NCBI GenBank assembly: GCA_963920575.1
Contig: OY986973.1
Span: 15,362,062-15,426,061 of the forward strand
Reading direction: 5' to 3'
DNA: 64,000 nucleotides
Source: Narthecium ossifragum
Lineage: Eukaryota > Streptophyta > Magnoliopsida > Dioscoreales > Nartheciaceae
In this document: piece by piece, positions 56,381-64,000 of the stretch
Position numbering within the stretch: the stretch's first letter is position 1
Layout: the number at the start of each line of letters is the position of its first letter
Translations under genes and position numbers: made by a program
The notes under the pieces: model-generated
Told to the model about the DNA's origin: nothing
Seen by the model: the letters and a program-made list of their open reading frames with translations, nothing else
Databases searched by the model: none

Positions 56381-56818
56381 TAATCGAAGATAAAATATGC
56401 CTTTGGAAAACACTCACATTTTTTTAGAAATTCATGTAAGCTTAAGAAGCTGTGAATCTATAATGTCTAGATAAGAAAACAAGAGGATAAGTAGAGAATA
56501 AGGGAAGTGAAACTAAAGTGGATTGAGTAATCCCTAGGTTTTCTCTCATTAATATATTTCAATCTTTTTACATCGCTTTCTTAATTAGTTTTAATTAATA
56601 AGTTTCTAAAACCCAAACCAATCCTTTTCGCCTTAGGTTTAGAGTTCTGAGATTTAATTTTGGTTTCTCCTTCATAATTAAAGTTTTCCCTGTGGTTCGA
56701 TCCCGTATTTCATCACTATTCTACCCCATAGTTTAGTATTTTGAATAAGGGTTTATAAATTCTATGTTTGATTGAGTTTGCATCTGATTTAACGACGCTT
56801 TTGCAAGCGACCAATTTT

Positions 56819-56836
56819 TGGCGCCGTTGCTGGGGA
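56819..56836 (+). other. Primer binding site for tRNA-Asp
   Basis: TGGCGCCGTTGCTGGGGA matches the complement of the plant tRNA-Asp 3' end with one mismatch. It lies five bases after the LTR end at 56813. Confidence 0.9.
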
Positions 56837-56994
56837 ATTCTTCTGATTTTCAATGGAGTATCGATTTAATTTTCTCTTAACTCTTTTTCTGACCATAGTT
56901 AGATTTTTATCTTTAATTAATTTATTTTAAATTGTTTAGGATTTTTTTTGACAATTTTCTGAAATTTTTGCAGCATTGGAACGATTTTACCTTG

Positions 56995-57195
56995 AAGCAG
57001 ATGGACGGTCGACCGTCGGATCGACCGTCATGCTCTACGATAGCCACGGTCGACCGTGACATCGACCATCAAATTGACCGTGAGGCTCTATCACGGAAAA
57101 AGCTTCTCAGAGTCAATACGATGATCGACCGTCGCTTCTTCAAGTAAGGTTGCACAGTCCCACGGTCGACCGTTAGATCGACCGTGAGATCGACC
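56995..57195. repeat. GGTCGACCGT palindrome cluster in the gag leader
   Basis: ACGGTCGACCGT and half-sites GATCGACCGT occur about eleven times, some with a 12-base step. They lie between the primer site and gag, so they are in the transcribed leader, unlike the promoter-side clusters. Confidence 0.85.
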
Positions 57196-57315
57196 GCGAG
57201 CGCATCCAGGTTAATTTTCTTGCTTCAAATTTTTTTGTTTCAATCGTTGTTTTCCGGATTTTCTCCTATCCTTTGAATATTCTATTTTCTTTTTCACTTT
57301 TTGGAGTGATCTTGC

Positions 57316-57796
57316 ATGCAAGACAGACAATCCCTGAATAATCCGCTTGAACCTTTGGATCTAGAAATAGAGGCCACACTTCGAACAACTAGAACCTTAG
57401 GACATAAATCTTTAAGTAATTACCAGGAAGCCTTAAGTAACCTGTAATCTTTAATGGCTGAAAACGAGGAAGGTATCATTGACCCTAATGCTAATATGGG
57501 TGGGGGTGGAAATGATAACAATAATAGAAAAGTCCCAATTAGGAATCACTTCCTATATAGACCTTATACCTATGCTTCTTGTATCAACCCACCTACCATC
57601 AATGCTACACATTATGAGATTAAGCCTAACTGGATTCCAACTTTACCTTCTTTCTATGGGGGTGAGAATGAGGATCCCTATGGATATATTGCTAGCTTCC
57701 TTGAAATCATTTCCATGTTCAAACTTCAGCATTTTAATGGTGATGCCTTTAGACTCAAGCTTTTCCCTTTTTCTTTGAAAGACAAGGCTTCCTGGT
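57316..57796 (+). pseudogene. Athila/Tat-like gag, truncated
   Basis: The frame from the ATG at 57316 encodes MQDRQSLNNPLEPLDL and, after one TAA at codon 43, MAENEEGIIDPNAN. It then shows RNHFLYRPYTYAS, KPNWIPTLPSFYGGENEDPY and DAFRLKLFPFSLKDKASW, which is typical of Athila/Tat gag. The match ends at the Trp near 57796, where sequence of a minus-strand copia element starts. The rest of gag and all of pol are missing from the window. Confidence 0.85.
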
Positions 57797-59064
57797 ATAA
57801 GGTTGTAGACTTGATAATTTCTAAGTAGGAAGTGATTATAATGTCTATGTAGGAAGTGATTAAAGTGTCTATGTATGACATATCCCATCTCTTGAAATTA
57901 TCCAGCGCTCAGCAGGTTGCACTCTAATCCTAATACATAGACCACATCGGTAACAAAAAGATGATCTTCATTGTGTCCTTTGATTATGATCTTTTCTTTT
58001 CCCTTCACCGCAATCTTTCTATCATCTCCAAACTTGGCCATAGAAGAGATGTTTTAGTCCATCTCTAAAAACAGTTCTTTTTTCCCACACATATGGTTGC
58101 TCAACCCAGAATCTATATACAATGTACTACTTTCTTAAATTAAACAAAATTAGCATTATTCTGCTCATCATCTAATTTCTTTCTGCACTCATACTGGTAA
58201 TGGCCATATTTCTTGCAATAGAAGCATTGTTTTGATGATTTACCTTGGTTGTTGTCTTGGTAATTTTGTCCTCTACCGCGTTGTCTTCCTCTCAACGAAC
58301 CGCCGCCATGATTATTTTCGTAATTTGCTGAAGAATCTCCACCACGATCTCGACCACGTCCATGGCCATGGCCACAGCCTAAACCGTGTCCTCCTTTCCA
58401 TCTTTGTCATCCATCACCAATTGAATTTTAAGAGCTTGCTCAATTGATGATGATGATGATCTTTGGTTAAGCTGTTGCTCATCAACTCCTTAACTGATAA
58501 GGATTCAAGATTCTTGAACTCTTCAATTACATCTACTATATGGTCAAATTTTGCGAGGACAGTTCGCAGAATTTTCTACGCAAGGGTCGAATCTTTTTTT
58601 TCTTCAACGTTCGTCCGCATCTTGCTGGCCATGGTGATTACTTTTCCAAACTAATATGATATAGTCTCTGTCTCTGGCATTTTCAACCCTTCAAACTCTC
58701 CTCTCAAAGTGTGAAAACACACCTTCTTCACTCGATTTGCGCCTTTGAAACTATTCTCCAATATATCCCATGCCGCTTATGATGTAGTGGCACCGGTGAT
58801 TCTTTCCAAATTTGCTTCATCCACGGCTTGAAACAGAAAGAACAACACACGACTATCTTTTCGTCACAACTTCTTCAGGGTGTCCTTCTTTCCTTGCTCA
58901 AACTTGTCAAACTCCACACTGACTATTTCAATATAGCCGATCTCTACAAGATCCCTTAGATCTTGTGACTTGAAAAGACACTGCATCTGGATCTTTCATA
59001 AATCAAAATTCTTCCCATTGAATCGAGAAAGTTGTGGTTGGATCATATTATTGTTGAACACCAT
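57797..59064 (-). pseudogene. Second Ty1/copia fragment: gag to protease
   Basis: From the ATG at 59064 the minus strand gives MIQPQLSRFNGKNFDL, SQDLRDLVEIGYIE, a WDILENSFKG block, VITMASKMR and LAKFDHIVDVIEEFKNLESL. An intact zinc knuckle follows (CFYCKKYGHYQYECRKKL, about 58240-58160). The protease/pre-integrase linker is VVYVLGLECNLLS near 57900. Several stops interrupt it. It is the same family as the element at 28784-34992, and its left end lies just past the linker. Confidence 0.82.
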
Positions 59065-59118
59065 AATTTCTCGCCATGAATCTCGTCCTAGATCTCACAA
59101 CCTCGCTCTTGATATCAC

Positions 59119-59242
59119 TGTTATAAAAGTGGAGAGATGGAAATAATGGGAGAGTATTATGGTAGAAAGATAGTAGTTGAGAAGAGAGAAAAAGCACTAG
59201 AGGATGAAATAGGGACTCACACTGCCCATATATATATATAGA
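59119..59242 (-). repeat. Partial copia LTR
   Basis: The segment is related to the LTR at 33229-34992 and is followed on the minus strand by the primer-like GTGATATCAAGAGC. It is cut after a TATATATA stretch by the Helitron terminus at 59243. Confidence 0.7.
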
Positions 59243-59275
59243 CTAGTGAATGCCCGTGCCTACGACACGGTTATT
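59243..59275 (-). mobile_element. Helitron-like 3' terminus
   Basis: The minus strand reads CCGTG, a 7-base loop, CACGGG, then GCATTCACTAG followed by T. A short hairpin about 11 bases before a CTAG end (CTRR rule) and a T after it fit Helitron insertion between A and T. The body would extend to the right; its 5' end and any RepHel gene were not found. Confidence 0.6.
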
Positions 59276-61886
59276 TTAGGTTTCTTTCAAAAACTTTCAA
59301 CACAACCTCACTTGTACCAAGGGCTGAATGAGACAATTCTATAACATTCTTCAAATACAAATATTAAATTACATTATAAAAGGAGTGAATATTGTCCCCG
59401 GGGCAAACCTTGTCACCACAAACCAAACAAAGTTATACAATCGCTAGAATTAAAATCCCTCACATTTATAAACACGTAACCACTTGAAATCAAATAATGT
59501 CCTCAATTTAGCATTGCATCAATCACCTTTCTATATAGTACTCCTAAGTGAGCAAAAAAGACCCATTTTGAATAAAGTGAGTTTTCTTTAGTCACAATCA
59601 TAAGCATTACAAAGGAATAACACAACACAAATGCACCTTTATTTTGAGGCATTCAAATAATTAAATCATGAAGGCAGTTCTACTCTTCTATTGTGCGCTA
59701 TTTTGCTTCTCAAGTACTAAATATAACACATGGATGGAGCATGCCATTAACAATCAGAATGCAATCGGACCAGGTGTGAAGAATCGAAAGATGTCTGCAA
59801 CCGCCATTCTCATAACTGCTAAGAAAGTAATCCCCAATGACAAAGATCTCATGACTGCTAAAAAAGTAATCTATAGGGCAACAAACTGATTATACCAAAC
59901 ATAATATAAATCTAATGAAGACGACAACATCAAAATGGTGGACTCACAAAACCATTGTTGGTAAACCAAACCCAACCTTCACCCAACACCTCACCAGCCA
60001 AAGAGAAATAACACTATTAAGCAAAAGGCTCATACCCAGCAAAGGAATTGATCAAGCCACCATGTCACACCTCACGTTAAATGAAGAGGAAAGAAGGAGT
60101 TGAGAAAGCTAATGCACTGGATTTATTGAAAAGCAATCAATTTGTTTTTCATTTAGCATTTTTTTTTAAACAATACAATAGAACATCAATTAAGAGATAA
60201 ACAAAAGCACTGGATTAATTGAAAAGCAATATAATAGAATACCATAGACATCAAAACATACTAAGCTAATGAAGAGGAAAAAAGGAGCTGAGAAAGCTAA
60301 ACCACTAGATTGATTGAAAAGCAATCAATTTGTTTTTCATTTAGCATTTTTTCTTTAAACAATACAATAGAACATCAATTGAGAGATAAACAAAAGCATT
60401 GGACTCATTGAAAAGCTATAAAATAGAATACCATGGATAGCAGAATGTACTAAGCAAATGTTATGGTATATTTCCTTCTTTCCAAATCTATTTTATGTGA
60501 AAAGCTGTAGCCTTGAATTTATTCATTGGAAGCTATTCATTCATGATTTCCATCAAGCACCCAAATGCATTCAAGGATTTCATGTGTTGTGTGAGAGGCA
60601 TGGGTAAAAACTAAAGCAAACAGTGAATTTGCAAAAGAGGAACACGCCAATGTTGTAATAGCAAAAATAAAAAGACAGTGAAATGATTGTTTGCAGGGTA
60701 GACAGACACATTTTGATGCATGTGGGTTATGGTATACCTGTTTTCTAGGCATGGACAACCATACACTTTTAGTACATCTTAGATCAACTCGATTAATAAG
60801 TAATATACATTTTAAACATCTCAAGGACGTTAATTAATATCTATATACATAAAACTAATGTAAATTTTTACTGCTTGTATCTTTGTTAATGCCATCAAAT
60901 CATGCATGCTGGCTTTTGTTTGAACCTTTAGAAAAGTTAGTGTTCGTAAGCAAAAGAATATGGAATCTCATTATAGCAAAAACAAATAAAAAACAAAAAT
61001 GGTTGCTAGAAAAAAGGTTGATTAGATATCTTTACTGCAGTGTTCACTTTCTTTCTTATGTAACCTTTTCTTTTCCTTTTAAATCTGAATTAGAAATCTA
61101 AACATAGCATTAGTAATAACTTTGTTTTTATGTGCTATAGACAGGATAGCATTAGTAATAATGATCATGTCTTAATGGTGGTCTTCGTGTTGGTTGCCAA
61201 ACACTTTAAATTTTGAGAACCTAGGATAAATAGGGGCATTAGTCAGTAATTTGTATCTCTAGTGATAAATCCAACTTTCTTGACATAGAGTTACAAATAA
61301 AATCATCAATTTAAGCATAAATTTGGCGAAACAATCTCTAAGAAATAAAATCATGCTATATGTATCTAAAAAATCACCTATATATAAAAATCGCGTACAC
61401 ATTCCATTAGATCAAACAAAATTTACCACGATCTAAAGCTAAAAGCCCAAACATAAACCATGTAGAAAGCATGATTCAATTTACTCTCTTCTCTATAGAA
61501 CAAAGGAAAAGACAATGAATGAAAACTATAAAGGCATCAAAGATCTACTCAACAGGGATGTCCATCCACCCAACTGATGGAAAGTAAAAAAAATAGAGAG
61601 AACCGGATCAGATCAGAGAAGAAGAACAAAGAGAAACAACATTCACCTGTGCAAGCTTACCCTAGAATAAATGAAAGTAGATATATATGCTACCTTTGGT
61701 TTGAGTAGCTTTTTCTGTTTCCTCTTTGCTTTTTATACTTCAAATTCAAGTTTCTTGATATAGAGATAGGTGTACCTTTGGTTTCAGTAGCTCAGGACGG
61801 CTTTCCGGTGAGAGCTTGGCGGCGAAAGACAGTGGGTCGATGCGTGACCGACGGGGTGGGGCAAGGGGCAAGTCCTACACAAACTG
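59276..61886. other. AT-rich, no intact gene recognised
   Basis: This is the possible body of a non-autonomous Helitron. Short frames are present, none with recognisable motifs. It contains a 188-bp tandem duplication (60082-60457). Confidence 0.45.
60082..60457. repeat. 188-bp tandem duplication
   Basis: The block containing GAGAAAGCTAA, TTGAAAAGCAATCAATTTG and TTTTTCATTTAGCATTTTTT occurs twice, 188 bases apart. Confidence 0.85.
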
Positions 61887-63012
61887 ATAGGGGTGAGCAA
61901 AACCGAACCGAAATCATAGAACCGAACCGAACCGAAAAATTCGGTTCGGTTTTTCGGTATATTCGGTTCGGTTCGGTTTTTCGGTATATTCGGTTCGGTT
62001 CGGTTTTTTATATGTTAAAAATTCGGTATTCGGTTTTTATTTTTCAAATTCGGTAAATACCGAATTACCGAAATATTTAATGTAATATACGGTATTCTTT
62101 ATATATATTATATATCATATATTCACAGGCTTTGCCATAATGCCATTTGCCAAGCCTTGCTACTGAGTGGCCTGTGGCCCATTGGCCCACTCGAGTCATC
62201 TCAGTCTCACATCCTGACAATAAACAAGTAATATCTAATAGATCTATTGATCTATGGCGTTGGCCCTATTGCCCACTCAAGCAGTCCTGCGGCTCCACTC
62301 CAACCAATACCGTGCCCTAGCCCTCCAAGTTCCAACCAGTCAACCACGAGCTGCGCCGCCGGCGGCTGCCGACTGGTAGTCCCTCCTCCCGTCCTCCGAC
62401 AGCCAACAACGGACAAAGAACACCATTAACGGTTAGTTCTCCTTCTCCTCACCTTTTTCTTGTGTTTATTTCATCTCTATTTTCATATTTTGTTCCATTC
62501 TTTTGATTCCCTAGCCCTCCAAGTTCCAACCAGTCAACCACGAGCTGTGGCGCCAGCGGCTGCCGACTACAACAAATTCTGTTCGGTTTTGTAAAAAAGA
62601 GATCGGTTTTTTCAGTTTTGTAAAAAAATTTCGGCAAAAAAATTTCGGCAATCTATTTTCATATTTTGTTCCATTCTTTTGATTCCCTAGACCTTTTATT
62701 TTATGGAAATCTATGTGTGAATGGCCAAGAGATCGGTTTTTTCAGTTTTGTAAAAAAATTTCGGTTCTGTTCGGTTTTGTAAAAAAGAATTCGATTCGGT
62801 TCGGTTTTGTAAAAAAAAAGTTTGGTTCGGTTCGGTTTTTAGAGTAATTCGGTTCGGTTCGGTTTTAGAAAAACCGAATACAACAAATTCGGTTCGGTTC
62901 GGTTCTTGACAGCAATTCGGTTCGGTTCGGTTCGTAGTTTTTTGTACCGAATAAATTTCGGTATTTCGGTTTTGTACCGAAAACCAAACCGAGTACCGAA
63001 TACTCACCCCTA
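61887..63012. mobile_element. Non-autonomous hAT-like element
   Basis: Terminal inverted repeats TAGGGGTGAG and CTCACCCCTA enclose 1126 bp. Eight-base flanks CAAACTGA (61879-61886) and CAAACTAA (63013-63020) differ by one base, as expected for an old hAT insertion. Subterminal regions are dense in TTCGGTTCGGTTT repeats, inverted between the ends. An interior block containing CCAACCAGTCAACCACGAGC is duplicated (62335, 62527). No transposase is encoded. Confidence 0.85.
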
Positions 63013-63020
63013 CAAACTAA

Positions 63021-63259
63021 GGGAAGAGTACTGACTTAATGAAGAATGAGTTTCTAGGCAAGGATTATGATGGTTCACTGGATCTAAAGAAGAATGGAAC
63101 TCACGCAGATAGGCAAACGAATTTGTCGGTGTCGAGGAGCTCCGCCTTGGGAATGGAGATGTACTTCTACCTCGACACATGAATCCCGGAAATCCTCGTC
63201 TCCTCTGCGCCTCCTCACTCGAGATTCTACCTTGGTGGTCATGATGTAGTTCAGCGAGG
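63021..63259. other. Unidentified sequence beside the hAT element
   Basis: Moderately GC-rich. A minus-strand frame runs from the neighbouring minisatellite through it for 207 codons, but composition explains most of it. I do not call a gene. Confidence 0.35.
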
Positions 63260-63630
63260 TCGACGGCGTGGGTTGAGGTGGGGTGACGGCGTTGGGCGTG
63301 GCCGACGGCCTGAGGCGACGTCTCGTAAAGGGAATAGAGAGGGAGGTGTGGCCGACGGCGTGGGGCGAGGCCGACGCGGGTGGGGTGACGGCGTTGGGCG
63401 TGGCCGACGGTGTGGGGCGAGGCCGACGCGGGTTGGGCGTGGCCGACGCGGGTTGGGTGTGGTCGACGGCGTGGGACGTTGGATCGTGTGGCCGACGGGG
63501 TAGGGTGATTGCGTGGGGCGTGGCCGACGGCGTGGGGGGAGGTCGACGGCGTGGGGTGAGGCCGACGCGGGTGGGGCGTGGCCGAAGGCTTGCGGCGATG
63601 ACGTTGGGCGTGGCCGATGGCGTGGAGTGA
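63260..63630. repeat. GC-rich minisatellite of GTGGCCGACGGCGTGGGG units
   Basis: About 15 imperfect repeats of roughly 22-24 bases built from GTGGCCGACGG, CGTGGGGCGAG and GCCGACGCGGGT blocks. Confidence 0.9.
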
Positions 63631-63678
63631 CATCTCGTCTAGAGAGAGAGAGAGAGGGGGATGGGGGATGAGGAGATG

Positions 63679-64000
63679 TGTGAGGACCTATCCCTCTACC
63701 CCTATGGCTCGTTGTAAACCGCAAGGGCAATTTGGTAAATTGCGCCTTGTTGGTTTGTTTCACACCCGCGTGTACACACACTGACCTTGTTTGGTGTTAG
63801 TGTTTGTTTAGAATGGCTAGGTGGACCCGGAATCAGAAGATCCAAGCTCGGGCGTGCAGAAGCCTATTTTTGGGCGGCTGGCGGCCCGTGAGCAACCGAT
63901 CGCACGATCGCTATCGAGTCGGTGGGTTTTTTTGAGAGGACGGCCACCGTTGGCCGTCGCTCTCCCCTGTCAGAGGGAGAGAGGACTTTCTCTCCTCTCC
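63679..64000 (+). repeat. Family D LTR, 5' part at window edge
   Basis: It starts TGTGAGGACCTATCCC and closely follows the solo LTR at 23998-26326 (read in reverse), including GGGCAATTTGGTAAATTGCG and TTTCACACCCGCGTG. GATCG palindromes lie at 63895-63915. It continues beyond the window. Confidence 0.85.

Larger units (their letters stand above)
52555..56813 (+). repeat. 5' LTR of an Athila/Tat-like element (family C), split
   Basis: It starts TGATGAGTCACTAA and ends GCAAGCGACCA. It is split by the solo LTR at 53558-56380. The two parts (1003 and 428 bp) sum to about the length of the solo family C LTR. A tRNA-Asp primer site and gag follow on the right, so it is a 5' LTR. Confidence 0.88.

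Noticed and set aside
63010..63781. Frames of 115-207 codons at the right end
   Set aside because: Most of the length is the GC-rich minisatellite, and the rest has no recognisable domain.

Overview
This is a transposon-dense stretch of a flowering-plant nuclear genome. The evidence is the content: LTR retrotransposons with tRNA-Asp and tRNA-Met primer sites, Cassandra TRIM elements carrying 5S rRNA-like promoters, CACTA, hAT, Mutator, PIF/Harbinger, LINE and Helitron relics, and one intact PR-5 (thaumatin-like) gene. I cannot name the species. A 200-base run of N at 28584-28783 is an assembly gap.

Layout. 1-2751 is the 5' part of an Athila/Tat-like Ty3 element on the minus strand (gag, primer site, LTR), nested in a truncated LTR (2752-3522). 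A complete Cassandra follows (3611-4331), then a CACTA transposase relic with subterminal repeats (5298-8225). 8225-10990 holds two LTR-like regions, one split by a 505-bp foldback Mutator-type MITE. 11000-14540 is AT-rich, with minisatellites and no gene. A LINE 3' end (14552-14990) abuts the only intact host gene, a thaumatin-like protein (15034-15714). 15770-19560 is MITE-rich and holds a hAT transposase relic. 20351-27060 carries two opposed copies of a GC-rich repeat family with a captured gene fragment, split by a Cassandra copy, a solo LTR and a Tourist-like MITE.

28784-34992 is a broken Ty1/copia element on the minus strand. It is interrupted by an LTR fragment, a rearranged TRIM, a chimeric Cassandra/Ty3-LTR insertion, and a Pack-MULE carrying a beta-1,3-glucanase fragment. 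35450-38760 is the 3' end of another Athila/Tat-like element. From 39418 to about 59240 lies a nest of elements: Tekay-like chromovirus 1 contains a solo LTR, a six-LTR Cassandra array and chromovirus 2; chromovirus 2 contains another solo LTR and an Athila/Tat-like element; that element's LTR contains a further solo LTR. A second copia fragment, a Helitron 3' terminus, a non-autonomous hAT and the start of another LTR close the window.

The signal that best resists a standard label is a recurring promoter-region structure. Several unrelated LTR families carry pairs of the palindrome GATCGATC about 20-23 bp apart. The pair and its flanks form hairpins with stems of 11-16 bp. The bases outside the core differ between families, and the clusters usually sit just upstream of a TATA box. 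Boundaries described as having target-site duplications were read directly from the sequence. Family names rest on motif recognition without database searches.
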